Source: Catellatospora sichuanensis (lineage in GTDB: Bacteria; Actinomycetota; Actinomycetes; Mycobacteriales; Micromonosporaceae). From it: a stretch of 64,000 bases of DNA. A program made the translations under genes and the position numbers. The DNA lies in NCBI RefSeq assembly GCF_007483665.1, contig NZ_VIQO01000033.1, forward strand, positions 94,298 through 158,297, in the 5' to 3' direction. Below, in pieces: positions 6,603-15,133 of the stretch. The notes beneath the pieces were generated by a model. That model was not told the origin of the DNA and ran no database searches. It was given only the letters and a program-made list of their open reading frames with translations. Each line of letters begins with the position of its first letter. Positions within the stretch are counted from its first letter, which is position 1.

Positions 6603-7837
6603 CCGAACCCCGCCACGTCATCGTCGTCGACCTCGGCTACGGCGACGCAGGCAAGGGCACGATCGTGGACTGGCTCTGCGCGACCCGACCGGTCAGCACC
6701 GTGATCCGGTTCAACGGGGGCGCGCAGGCCGCCCACAACGTGGTGACGCCCGACGGGCGTCACCACACGTTCGCCCAGTTCGGCTCCGGCACCCTGCACG
6801 GGGTCCGCACCCACCTGTCCCGGTTCATGATGGTCGACCCGCTGGCTCTCGCCGCCGAAGCCGGGCACCTGGCCGAACTGGGCGTGGCGGCGCCGTTCGA
6901 GCTGCTCACCATCGACCGCCGGGCGCTGCTGACGACGCCCTGGCACCGGGCCGCCAACCAGGCCCGGGAAGCCGCACGCGGCGACGACCGGCACGGGTCC
7001 TGCGGCATGGGCGTCGGCGAGACCGCGGCGTTCGCGCTCGCCCACCCCGACCTCGCCGTCCGCGCCGGTGACACCGAGTCCCCGGCCACGCTCGCGCGTA
7101 AGCTGCGCGCGGTCCGAGACGCGCTCACCGCCGAACTCGGCCCCCTCGACGCGCCACCCGTCGCCACCGTGGCCGAAGCATTCCGATGGTTCGGGACCGC
7201 GGTCCGGTTCGTCTCCACATCCCGGCACGCGCTGCGCGGGCCCTGCGTCTTCGAAGGCGCCCAGGGCGTCCTGCTGGACGAATGGCGCGGCTTTCACCCC
7301 TACACGACCTGGTCCACGACCACGTTCGACAACGCCGAGACCCTGCTGGCCGAAGCCGGCGACGGTGACGCCCTGCGCCTCGGCGTCGTGCGCACCTACA
7401 CGACCCGCCACGGCGCCGGACCCCTGGTCACCGAGGACCCGCGGCTCACGGCGGCGCTACCGGAACGGCACAACGCCCACGGCCCGTGGCAGGGCGCGTG
7501 GCGGGCCGGGCACTTCGACGCCGTCGCCCACCGCTACGCGGTCGACGTGTGCGGCGGCGTCGACGCCCTCGCCGTCACCCACCTCGACGTCGCCGCACAC
7601 CACGACCTGAAGATGTGCCTGTCATACGAGCAGCTCGACCGGATCGTGCCCGGCGCGCGCGGCGATCTGGCATACCAGGAGAAGCTCACCCAGACCCTGA
7701 CCACCGCCACCCCGGTCTACACCGGACTCGCCGACATAGGCGAGGTGCTCGGCACTCCGATCGCGGTCACCTCGCACGGCCCGACGTGGCGAGACAAGCG
7801 CCGATGTCGCACACCCGTCCGGCCAGGGGCCAGCTGA
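6599..7837 (+). CDS. Divergent adenylosuccinate synthetase paralogue (PurA-like)
   Basis: The 412-residue protein aligns along the length of PurA (E. coli about 432), which joins IMP and aspartate using GTP. The P-loop and catalytic Asp are kept (GYGDAGKGTIVD), as are the catalytic His (GGAQAAH), FEGAQGVLLD, TRHGAGP and the guanine-recognition Asp (THLDV). The loop that binds aspartate in PurA (GRRRRTGWLD in E. coli) is replaced by GAWRAGHFD, so the second substrate may differ. Start is GTG 6599, overlapping the vWA stop. A housekeeping purA should lie elsewhere. Its place in a Nudix/J-pseudokinase/vWA operon suggests production or modification of a purine nucleotide signal, which is an inference. 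Confidence 0.82.
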   Translation: MTEPRHVIVVDLGYGDAGKGTIVDWLCATRPVSTVIRFNGGAQAAHNVVTPDGRHHTFAQFGSGTLHGVRTHLSRFMMVDPLALAAEAGHLAELGVAAPFELLTIDRRALLTTPWHRAANQAREAARGDDRHGSCGMGVGETAAFALAHPDLAVRAGDTESPATLARKLRAVRDALTAELGPLDAPPVATVAEAFRWFGTAVRFVSTSRHALRGPCVFEGAQGVLLDEWRGFHPYTTWSTTTFDNAETLLAEAGDGDALRLGVVRTYTTRHGAGPLVTEDPRLTAALPERHNAHGPWQGAWRAGHFDAVAHRYAVDVCGGVDALAVTHLDVAAHHDLKMCLSYEQLDRIVPGARGDLAYQEKLTQTLTTATPVYTGLADIGEVLGTPIAVTSHGPTWRDKRRCRTPVRPGAS

Positions 7838-7899
7838 CCTGTTCGGCCTAGGACGTGAGGCCGATGGCCCAACCGCGCGATGCTCGTCACAGTAAATGA

Positions 7900-8376
7900 A
7901 TGCTGCGGATGCTTCGCCGAATCGGCCAGTACATGTTCTGCCTGATGTTCGTCGGCATCGGGCTCGTCGTGTCCGTCGTGTTCGATCGCGACGACGAGCG
8001 CTGGTGGGCGGGTCCCGGCTTCGTGGGCGTGGGTGTGCTTCTCATCGTGGTGTTCTCGATGGTCAACCGCTGGCGCGATCGGCGCAACGCGATCCTCAAG
8101 CATGGGGTCGATGGCCGTGGCCTGGTCACCGAGGTGAATCCCACCGCCCAGTGGGAGAGCAACGACGTGCGCTACTTCCGCATGACCATGACGATCGAGG
8201 TGCCGGGCTGGGCGCCGTATACGGCAACCGCGCGGCAGCCGTACCACCGGACGCGCTGGGACCGCATCCGCCCGGGCATCGTGGTGCCCGTCCGGGTCCA
8301 CCCGCAGGATCCCCGCCGCGTCATGGTGGCGGCCGACGCGCTGAACAACCCGAGCCTGAAGCCCGAACCGAACTGA
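7900..8376 (+). CDS. Small membrane protein, DUF3592-like
   Basis: This 158-residue protein has two hydrophobic N-terminal segments (about residues 11-28 and 39-55). A soluble domain follows, containing GVDGRGLVTEVNPT, a strand-rich core and VPVRVHPQDPRRVM. This layout and the last motif are typical of the DUF3592 family of unknown function. The start is one of two nearby ATGs (7900 or 7909); no good SD is seen. It lies 62 bases after the PurA-like gene on the same strand. It could be a read-through member of that operon, but its content does not link it to nucleotide metabolism. Confidence 0.65.
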   Translation: MLRMLRRIGQYMFCLMFVGIGLVVSVVFDRDDERWWAGPGFVGVGVLLIVVFSMVNRWRDRRNAILKHGVDGRGLVTEVNPTAQWESNDVRYFRMTMTIEVPGWAPYTATARQPYHRTRWDRIRPGIVVPVRVHPQDPRRVMVAADALNNPSLKPEPN

Positions 8377-8395
8377 GAGTCGGCACGGGTCACCT

Positions 8396-8430
8396 GGGGC
8401 ATCCCGCGAGCGGTGCAAGCAGGATGCCCC
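8396..8430. terminator. Hairpin between convergent genes
   Basis: Nine-base arms GGGGCATCC (8396-8404) and GGATGCCCC (8422-8430) enclose a 17-base loop. The hairpin sits between the stops of the DUF3592-like gene and the converging glycosidase gene and could terminate both. It has no T tract. Confidence 0.45.
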
Positions 8431-8442
8431 TGTCGCCGGCGC

Positions 8443-10518
8443 TCAGTCCAGGGTCAGGCCGGACGGCAGTCCGGTGACGGTCGGCCGGCCCGTGCCGTCG
8501 ACCGCCACGGTGACCGGCTTGCCGCCGATACGGAGGCCGCGGGCGGTGACGGCACCCAGGGGCGCGCCCGCCAGCGGTCGGACGCTCACCCGGCCGGCCG
8601 GCACGTCCGGGCGTACGCCGAGCATCGCGTGCAGCACCGCGACCACCGCGGTCGCCGACCACGCCTGGGGCCGGCAGGCCGCCGGGTACGGCACGGGCCG
8701 GCGTGACGTGCTGCGGGCGTCGCCGGAGTGCAGTTCCGGCAGCCGGTAGTCGAACGCCTCCGCGGCGGCGAGCAGGCCCTCGGCCAGCTGCGCCGCGACC
8801 TCGGCGTGACCGTCGGCGGCCAGGCCGCTGATCGCGATGGCCGTGTCGTGCGCCCATACCGTGCCGCAGTGGTACGACAGCGGGCTGTACCCGTGCTCGT
8901 CGGCGGCCATGGTGCGCAGCCCGAACGCGTCGGCGTTGCCCGGCGCGGCCAGCAGCGCGGCCACGGACGCGGACTCCGCTTCGGACAGGATGCCGGTGCC
9001 CAGCAGATGACCGATGTTGCTGGTCAGTGAGTTGACGGGCCGCTTGTACCGGTCGAGCGCGAGCGCGGGGTGCGCGCCCTGCGGCCCGTCGACCCAGTAT
9101 GCCGCACGGAACCGCTCGGCCAGCCGGCCCGCATGGTCGCGCCAACGCTCGGCGCCGGCCAGGCCGTACGCGTCGAGCAGTGCCGCGCCGTGCACGGCCG
9201 CCTGGTAGGCGTAGCCCTGCACCTCGACCAGCGCGATCGGCGCGCCGGCCTGGCGCCCGTCCCGGAAGCGCACGGCGTCGCCGGAGTCCTTCCAGCCCTG
9301 GTTGGCCAGCCCGTGGCCATGGGTGTCGACGTACTCGACGAAGCCGTCGCCGTCGGGGTCGGCGTACTTGTCCAGCCAGCCGAGCGCGGCTTCCAGGTGT
9401 GGCAACAGCTCGGCGACCCGGTCGTCGGGCATGCCCCAGCGCCACGCGTCGTGCAGCAGGCTGATCCACAGCAGGGTCGCGTCGACGGTGCCGTAGTAGA
9501 CGTCGGGCAGGTCCAGTTCGCCGACGGCGCCGCTGAAGTGGAACGGGCGGCGGCGCAGCTCGTGCATGATCTTGCCGGGTTCCTCGCAGGTGGCGGGGTC
9601 GAGTGCCCGGCCCTGGCGGCGGGCCAGCGCGCGCAGCGTGCCGGCGGCCAGTCCGGTGCCCAGCGGCAGCATCATCCGGGCCGCCCAGATGCTGTCCCGC
9701 CCGAACAGGGTGAGGAACCACGGCACCCCGGCCGCCAGGAAGGTGTCGTCCGGCTGCGCGGTCTCGGCCAAGCGCAGGGTCTGCAGGTCGTCCAGCGACT
9801 GGTCGAGCAGCCGGGTGAGCCGGTGGTCGGCGGCGGAGACCTGCGGGCGGGCCCAGTCCGCGGCGTGGCGGGGCGTGGCCACGATCGAGCGCGGGTCGCG
9901 GACCTCGGCGTGCCAGCGGTGGCTGACCTGCTCACGCGGGCCGAGGGCGACCTGCCAGCGCAGGCCCGCGGCGATGCCGTCGATCAGCTCGGCGCCGGGG
10001 GCGGTGACGCGGACCTCGGTCTCGCCGTCGCGCCACCGCAGCGCGCCGTCGTGTTCGCCCGCGGAGTGGTCCAGGCGTCCGCCGCCGGACTTCACCTCCT
10101 CGATCGGCGCGAAGTCGCAGCCCAGAGCGATGCTGAGAGTGAACATGACGGGGACCGCGGCGGTCGAGGTGACCGTGAGGTGTTCGTCCATACCGGATGG
10201 TCCGGCGGTCCGCAGGCGCTCGACACGCACGGTCGGGTCGGGGCCCGGGTCGCCGAGCCACCGCACGAGAGCGGTGAACCGCGTCGCGCCCGGCCCGTCG
10301 GGCTGGAACGCCACCTGTTCCGGCTCGCGCCCGTCGATCAGCAGGTGCGCCCGGGACAGCACCCGGCTGTCTGCGTAGAACAGGCCTTGCACACCAGCCT
10401 CCCGGATCTGCCCATCGGTGCCACTCAACGCGCTCGCGGGAGCGAAGACGGTGCTGACCAGGTCGTGCAGCAGGGGTTGCAGGGGCCGGGCTTCGGATGG
10501 GTTGGACTGGTTGAGCAA
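8443..10518 (-). CDS. Glycogen-debranching-type amylo-alpha-1,6-glucosidase
   Basis: The 691-residue protein has the N-terminal beta-rich domain of bacterial debranching-like enzymes (GDE_N_bis type, about residues 15-210) and a C-terminal alpha/alpha-six barrel. The barrel carries GVPWFLTLFGRDSIWAARM, YYGTVDATLLWI and VEYVDTHGHGLANQGWKDSG. The acidic residues in these motifs match GH15-like catalytic barrels that act on alpha-glucan branches or short oligosaccharides. There is no signal peptide, so the substrate is intracellular. The start is a TTG (10518) preceded by AAGGAG at seven bases. It is divergent from the LacI regulator and shares its operators, which suggests that it processes the sugar imported by the ABC system. 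Confidence 0.82.
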   Translation of the reverse strand: MLNQSNPSEARPLQPLLHDLVSTVFAPASALSGTDGQIREAGVQGLFYADSRVLSRAHLLIDGREPEQVAFQPDGPGATRFTALVRWLGDPGPDPTVRVERLRTAGPSGMDEHLTVTSTAAVPVMFTLSIALGCDFAPIEEVKSGGGRLDHSAGEHDGALRWRDGETEVRVTAPGAELIDGIAAGLRWQVALGPREQVSHRWHAEVRDPRSIVATPRHAADWARPQVSAADHRLTRLLDQSLDDLQTLRLAETAQPDDTFLAAGVPWFLTLFGRDSIWAARMMLPLGTGLAAGTLRALARRQGRALDPATCEEPGKIMHELRRRPFHFSGAVGELDLPDVYYGTVDATLLWISLLHDAWRWGMPDDRVAELLPHLEAALGWLDKYADPDGDGFVEYVDTHGHGLANQGWKDSGDAVRFRDGRQAGAPIALVEVQGYAYQAAVHGAALLDAYGLAGAERWRDHAGRLAERFRAAYWVDGPQGAHPALALDRYKRPVNSLTSNIGHLLGTGILSEAESASVAALLAAPGNADAFGLRTMAADEHGYSPLSYHCGTVWAHDTAIAISGLAADGHAEVAAQLAEGLLAAAEAFDYRLPELHSGDARSTSRRPVPYPAACRPQAWSATAVVAVLHAMLGVRPDVPAGRVSVRPLAGAPLGAVTARGLRIGGKPVTVAVDGTGRPTVTGLPSGLTLD

Positions 10519-10593
10519 GGGGTAACTCCTTGATGCCGAACCGTCTCTTGACAGTCGGTTCGTCGGGATGCAAAGTGATCATGCTTCCGGCAG

Positions 10594-10605
10594 TTGAACG
10601 TTCAA
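10594..10605. promoter_or_regulatory. LacI-family operator 1
   Basis: TTGAACGTTCAA is a perfect 12-base palindrome with the central CG step typical of LacI/GalR operators. It lies in the region shared by the debranching-enzyme gene and the regulator gene, 51 bases before the regulator start. Confidence 0.7.
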
Positions 10606-10623
10606 ATTATGCGGTCTCGTTTT

Positions 10624-10635
10624 TAGAACGATCAA
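10624..10635. promoter_or_regulatory. LacI-family operator 2
   Basis: TAGAACGATCAA matches operator 1 at 10 of 12 positions. The two centres are 30 bases apart, close to three helical turns, so both sites face the same side of DNA. It lies 20 bases before the regulator ATG, which fits autorepression. Confidence 0.55.
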
Positions 10636-10655
10636 GAGGGGCAAGGGCGGCGAGA

Positions 10656-11684
10656 ATGGCTGACAGGGTGACAATCACCACAGTTGCTCGTCATGCCCAG
10701 GTTTCCGTACAGACCGTATCCAATGTGCTCAATTCACCGCATCTGGTCCGGCCCGAGACCCGGCAGCGGGTGCAGGACGCCATCGACGCCCTGGGCTACC
10801 GCGCCAACCAGGCCGCCCGCCAGATGCGCACCGGCCGCTCCCGGCTGATCGCGGCCCGCATCGAGCCCGCACAGGACGGCATCAACGGTTCGATCCTGGA
10901 CCGCTTCCTGCACGGACTCGCCGAGGCCGCCGCCCCCGCCCGCTACCGCGTGCTGCTCTACACCGCAGCCGACGACGCCGCGGAGATCGCCACCTACGAG
11001 GACATGCTCAGCGCGTACGACATCGACGCGTTCGTGCTCACCAGCACGCACCATGCCGACACCCGCACCACCTGGCTCGCCGAACGCGGCGTGCCGTTCG
11101 TGACGTTCGGCCGACCATGGGACGCCCCGGGCAGCCATCCGTGGGTCGACGTGGACGGCGCCGCCGGCACCGCCGAGGCCACCCGGCACCTGCTGCGCGC
11201 CGGGCACCGCCGGATCGGCTTCATCGGCTGGCCACCCGGTTCCGGCGTCGGCGACGACCGCCGCTCCGGCTGGGCCGCCGCGCTGGCCGAGGCCGGCATC
11301 GACTGCCACGGCCTCGACGCCGTCACCGCCGACGGGGTGGCCGAGGGCGTGGCCGCAGCACGCGACCTGCTCACCCGTGCCGAGCCGGTCACCGCGATCG
11401 TGTGCTGCAGCGACTCGCTCGCCCTGGGCGCCCTGCACGCCACCGGCGGCGCCGAACCGGCCGTGCCGGGCCCGCCCGCGCCCGGCCGGATCGCCGTCAT
11501 CGGCTTCGACGACACCCCCGTCGCGCAGGCCGTCGGGCTCACCAGCATCGCGCAACCGCTCGGCGAAGCGGCCACGCACTGCCTGCGGCTGCTGGCCACA
11601 CAGCTCGACGCGCCCGGCAGCCGCCCACCGGGAGACGGGCAGATCCTGCTCACCCCGGCCCTGGTGCCCCGCCGCACCGCCTGA
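10656..11684 (+). CDS. LacI-family transcriptional regulator
   Basis: The 342-residue protein has the LacI helix-turn-helix at the very N-terminus (ITTVARHAQVSVQTVSNVLN) and the hinge, followed by a periplasmic-binding-protein-like ligand domain. Recognisable LacI strands include RRIGFIGWP, AIVCCSDSLALGAL and IAVIGFDDTPVAQ. The frame is open upstream to 10530, but the HTH alignment puts the start at ATG 10656 (MADRVTI). It precedes the ABC sugar importer on the same strand and is divergent from the debranching enzyme. It is therefore very likely the sugar-responsive repressor of both sides, through the two TTGAACGTTCAA-like sites. The ligand is unknown, perhaps an alpha-glucoside. Confidence 0.9.
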   Translation: MADRVTITTVARHAQVSVQTVSNVLNSPHLVRPETRQRVQDAIDALGYRANQAARQMRTGRSRLIAARIEPAQDGINGSILDRFLHGLAEAAAPARYRVLLYTAADDAAEIATYEDMLSAYDIDAFVLTSTHHADTRTTWLAERGVPFVTFGRPWDAPGSHPWVDVDGAAGTAEATRHLLRAGHRRIGFIGWPPGSGVGDDRRSGWAAALAEAGIDCHGLDAVTADGVAEGVAAARDLLTRAEPVTAIVCCSDSLALGALHATGGAEPAVPGPPAPGRIAVIGFDDTPVAQAVGLTSIAQPLGEAATHCLRLLATQLDAPGSRPPGDGQILLTPALVPRRTA

Positions 11685-11738
11685 CCACACCCCGCACCCT
11701 GTCCCGTCCCCACCCCGATGAACAGGAGACAAAAGAAA

Positions 11739-12983
11739 ATGTTCCACGGCAGACTCCGCAAGACCGCCATCGCGGTCGCGGCGGCCGGTGCGCTGGCGGT
11801 CACCTCCGCCTGCGGCAGCGGCTTCGACGACGGCGCCACCCCCCAGCAGAGCAGCGGCCCGGCTGCCCTGCAGGTGCTCATCGGATCCTCCGGCGACGCC
11901 GAGACCAAGGCCGTCAACGACGCCGCCGCCAAGTGGGCCACCGCCACCGGCAACACGGCGACCGTCACCCCCGCCCAGGACCTGAGCCAGCAGCTCGGCC
12001 AGGCCTTCGCCGGCGACTCCCCGCCCGACGTGTTCTACGTCGACGCCTCCCGCTTCGCCGACTACGCCAGCGTCGGCGCGCTGGAGCCGTACGGCGACAA
12101 GCTCGCCAACAAGGGCGACTTCTACGACAGCCTCAAGCAGACCTTCACCTACGACGGCAAGTTCTACTGCGCGCCGAAAGACTTCTCGACGCTCGCCCTG
12201 CAGGTCAACACCGACCTGTGGACCAAGGCCGGGCTGACCGACGCGGACCTGCCCACCACCTGGGAGCAGCTGCAGGCCACCGCCGAGAAGATCAAGGCCA
12301 AGGGCCTCACCCCGCTGGTCGTCGGCGACACCCGCGACCGGATCGGCGCCTTCCTGGTGCAGGCCGGCGGCTGGCTGATCAGCACCGACGGCAAGCAGGC
12401 CACCGCGGACAGCCCGGAGAACCTGCAGGCGCTGACGTACTTCCAGGGCCTGCAGAAGAAGGGCCTGGCCGTCTTCCCCAAGCAGGTCGACGCGGGCTGG
12501 GGCGGCGAGGCCTTCGGCAAGGGCAAGGCCGTCATGACGATCGAGGGCAACTGGATCAAGGGCGCCATGTCCAACGACTTCCCGAACGTCAAGTACACGG
12601 TGCACGAACTGCCCGCCGGCCCGAAGGGCAAGGGCACCCTGTCGTTCACCAACTGCTGGGGCATCTCCGCCAAGAGCAAGTTCAAGGACCAGGCGATCAA
12701 GTTCGTCGAGGCCATGACCAGCGTCGACCAGCAGCTCGCGTACGCCAAGGCGTTCGGCGTCATGCCGTCGCTGAAGACCGCGAAAGACGGCTACTCCCAG
12801 CAGTTCCCGGCCGACGGACCGTTCGTGACCGGCGCCGACTACGCCCACGGCCCGGTGAACGCCCCGAAGATGGACAGCGTCCTGTCCGACTTCGACACCC
12901 AGCTGCAGAAGCTCGCCACCGGTGACCCGAAGGCGGTCCTGGAGCGGGTGCAGAAGAACATCGCCGCCGCGCTCGGCAGCTGA
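11739..12983 (+). CDS. Sugar ABC transporter substrate-binding lipoprotein
   Basis: The protein (414 residues) begins with a positively charged lipoprotein signal peptide whose lipobox is AVTSAC (cleavage before the Cys, residue about 26). It continues as a family 1 (MalE-like) extracellular solute-binding protein: LQVLIGSSGDAETKAVNDAA, DVFYVDASRFADYA, and GKAVMTIEGNW near the second lobe. ATG 11739 is chosen because AGGAG lies ten bases upstream; ATG 11718 would add seven unlikely residues ahead of the signal. It would capture an oligosaccharide outside the membrane for the two permeases that follow. No ATPase gene is present, so a shared MsiK-type ATPase is probably used, as in other actinomycetes. 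Confidence 0.9.
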   Translation: MFHGRLRKTAIAVAAAGALAVTSACGSGFDDGATPQQSSGPAALQVLIGSSGDAETKAVNDAAAKWATATGNTATVTPAQDLSQQLGQAFAGDSPPDVFYVDASRFADYASVGALEPYGDKLANKGDFYDSLKQTFTYDGKFYCAPKDFSTLALQVNTDLWTKAGLTDADLPTTWEQLQATAEKIKAKGLTPLVVGDTRDRIGAFLVQAGGWLISTDGKQATADSPENLQALTYFQGLQKKGLAVFPKQVDAGWGGEAFGKGKAVMTIEGNWIKGAMSNDFPNVKYTVHELPAGPKGKGTLSFTNCWGISAKSKFKDQAIKFVEAMTSVDQQLAYAKAFGVMPSLKTAKDGYSQQFPADGPFVTGADYAHGPVNAPKMDSVLSDFDTQLQKLATGDPKAVLERVQKNIAAALGS

Positions 12984-13054
12984 TCCCGACCGGTGCAGGG
13001 TGCGCGGCCGCGACCGCGGCCGCGCACCCCGACTTCGCAGAAGGCAGGTGACTC

Positions 13055-14143
13055 GTGTCCGGCAGCAGGCGCCGCGGCGGCATCCGCGGCAACGAGGCGG
13101 TGGCGGGCTGGCTGTTCGTCGCCCCGGTGGTGGTGATCCTCGGCCTGTTCCTCCTGCTGCCCATCCTGATGGCGCTGTGGGTCAGCCTCAGCGGCTGGAA
13201 CGGCCAGGGCAGCCCCTTCCGCGCCGACGTGCCGTTCGTGGGCGCGGACAACTACACCCGCCTGTTCACCCAGGACGGGCTGGCCCGCGAGAACTTCATG
13301 ACCAGCATCCGCAACAACGCGTACTACGTGCTGCTGGTCGTGCCCGCACAGACGGTCCTGGCGCTGGGCCTGGCGCTGGTCGTCAACCGGCGGGTGCTGC
13401 GCGGCAGGTCGTTCTTCCGCACCGCGTTCTACTTCCCGTCGGTGACCAGCTCCGTGGCGATCAGCGTCATGTTCCTGTTCCTGTTCGCCAACACCGGCGC
13501 GGTCAACTCGCTGCTGAGCGTGTTCGGCCTCGACGGCCCGCAGTGGTTCGCCGACCCGCGCGGGCTGCTGCACCTGAGCCTGTCCGGACTCGGCCTGGTG
13601 GACCTCGCCCACCCGCCCGCGGCGTTGACCGACGGCGGGCTGCTGGGCCTGTCCTGGTGGGAGTGGCTTTCCGGGCCGAGCGTGGCCATGAGCACCATCA
13701 TCATCCTCGTGGTCTGGACGACCAGCGGCACCTTCATGCTGATGTTCCTCGCCGCGCTGCAGGACGTGCCGGTGCAGCTGGAGGAGGCCAGCCTGATCGA
13801 CGGGGCCGGACCCTGGCAGCGGCTGCGCTATGTGACCCTGCCGCTGCTCAAGCCGACGATGTTCCTCGTCATCACGCTCGGCCTCATCAGTACCTGGCAG
13901 GTGTTCGACCAGATCTACGTGATGAGCCAGGGCAACCCGGCCAAGACCACGCTGACCCCCGCCTACCTGTCCTACCGCACCGCGTTCAAGGACTTCGAGT
14001 ACGGCAGCGGCGCGGCGATCTCGTTCGTGCTGTTCCTGCTCATCGTGGTGCTGACGCTGGTGCAGCGCTGGGTCATGCGTGACCGCGACCGCGTGCCGCG
14101 CACCCGCGCGCGCCTGCTCCCGACCCGTACGCGGAGGTCCTGA
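13055..14143 (+). CDS. Sugar ABC transporter permease (MalF-like)
   Basis: This 362-residue inner-membrane protein has six to seven predicted membrane segments. The EAA loop that docks the ATPase is seen near residue 250 (LEEASLIDGAGPWQRLRYVTLP). A cytoplasmic or periplasmic insertion with little hydrophobicity (about residues 165-205) is typical of MalF-like subunits. The start is GTG 13055, behind GAAGGCAGG. It follows the binding-protein gene after a 71-base gap that has a GC-rich inverted segment (GCGGCCGCGACCGCGGCCGC, about 13003-13022). That segment may lower expression of the permeases relative to the binding protein. Confidence 0.9.
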   Translation: MSGSRRRGGIRGNEAVAGWLFVAPVVVILGLFLLLPILMALWVSLSGWNGQGSPFRADVPFVGADNYTRLFTQDGLARENFMTSIRNNAYYVLLVVPAQTVLALGLALVVNRRVLRGRSFFRTAFYFPSVTSSVAISVMFLFLFANTGAVNSLLSVFGLDGPQWFADPRGLLHLSLSGLGLVDLAHPPAALTDGGLLGLSWWEWLSGPSVAMSTIIILVVWTTSGTFMLMFLAALQDVPVQLEEASLIDGAGPWQRLRYVTLPLLKPTMFLVITLGLISTWQVFDQIYVMSQGNPAKTTLTPAYLSYRTAFKDFEYGSGAAISFVLFLLIVVLTLVQRWVMRDRDRVPRTRARLLPTRTRRS

Positions 14144-14145
14144 TC

Positions 14146-15024
14146 ATGTCCGTGGCGGCCGACCGACCGCGCTCCCCCGCCCGCCGCGACGGCGGCCGCA
14201 CCCTGGCGAGCCACTTCGTCGGGTACGCGGTGCTGATCTTCTTCGCGCTGGTGTTCCTCTACCCGTTCGTGATCCAGCTGGCCAACGCGTTCAAGTCCGA
14301 GCCGGACGCGGCGGCCAACCCGCTGGCGCCGCTGCCGGACCCGGTGACCACCGCCGCGTTCACGCGGATCTTCGAGGGCACCGGCTTCCCCCGGTGGGTG
14401 GGCAACTCGCTCGTCGTCACCACCGTCGTCACCGCCGGCCGGGTGTTCCTGGACTCGCTCGCCGGGTATGCCCTGGCCCGGCTGCATTTCCGCGGCCGCG
14501 CGGCGGTCACCGGCGCGGTCGTCGCGGTCATGGCGGTGCCCGGCGTCGTGCTGCTGATCCCGAAGTTCCTGGTGCTCAACCAGCTCGGCATCTACAACAG
14601 CTACACCGCGCTGATCCTGCCCGTCATCGTGGACGCGGCCGGCGTGTTCATCATGCGGCAGTTCTTCGTCTCCGTGCCGGTCAGCGTCGAGGAGGCGGCC
14701 CGCATCGACGGGGCGGGCGTGTTCCGCACGTTCTGGTCGGTGGTGCTGCCGATGGCGCGCCCCGCGCTGATCACGCTGACCATCCTGTCGTTCCAGGGCT
14801 CGTGGAACGAGTTCCCGCACACCCTGGTCGCGGTGCAGAGCCCCGAGCTGTTCACGTTGCCGCGCGGCGTCGCCGACCTGGTGAGCGGGTCGCTGGGCGC
14901 GGGCAGCCAGTACCCGCTCAAGCTCGGCGCCGCCCTGCTGGCGACCATCCCGGTCGCCGTCATCTTCCTGGTGTTCCAGCGCCACTTCGTCCGCGGCGCC
15001 GCCGAGGGCGCCAGCAAGGAGTAG
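14146..15024 (+). CDS. Sugar ABC transporter permease (MalG-like)
   Basis: The 292-residue protein has six membrane segments and the EAA motif VEEAARIDGAGVFRTFWSVVLP at about residues 183-204. It pairs with the preceding permease to form the importer channel. Its ATG lies two bases after the stop of the first permease, so the two are translationally coupled. The gene closes the operon and is followed by a weak GC-rich hairpin. The lack of an adjacent ATPase gene is normal for actinobacterial family 1 sugar importers. Confidence 0.9.
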   Translation: MSVAADRPRSPARRDGGRTLASHFVGYAVLIFFALVFLYPFVIQLANAFKSEPDAAANPLAPLPDPVTTAAFTRIFEGTGFPRWVGNSLVVTTVVTAGRVFLDSLAGYALARLHFRGRAAVTGAVVAVMAVPGVVLLIPKFLVLNQLGIYNSYTALILPVIVDAAGVFIMRQFFVSVPVSVEEAARIDGAGVFRTFWSVVLPMARPALITLTILSFQGSWNEFPHTLVAVQSPELFTLPRGVADLVSGSLGAGSQYPLKLGAALLATIPVAVIFLVFQRHFVRGAAEGASKE

Positions 15025-15027
15025 ACC

Positions 15028-15070
15028 CCGGCGGCGGCGGGAACCGCACCCCTTCTTCCCCCGCCGCCGG
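15028..15070 (+). terminator. Weak hairpin after the sugar importer operon
   Basis: CCGGCGGCGG (15028-15037) pairs with CCGCCGCCGG (15061-15070) across a 23-base loop. It starts four bases after the last permease stop. The position suggests an operon end, but there is no T tract and the loop is long. Confidence 0.35.
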
Positions 15071-15133
15071 CCTTCGCCACCCCGGTAGGCGGAACGTGTA
15101 CCAGCCGGCTGTCCCGAAGCCGACAATGTACCC

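Noticed and set aside
6599..7837. PurZ-type enzyme for 2-aminoadenine DNA
   Set aside because: No dedicated DNA polymerase, dATP phosphohydrolase or phage gene is nearby, and the PurA-type catalytic Asp is present.
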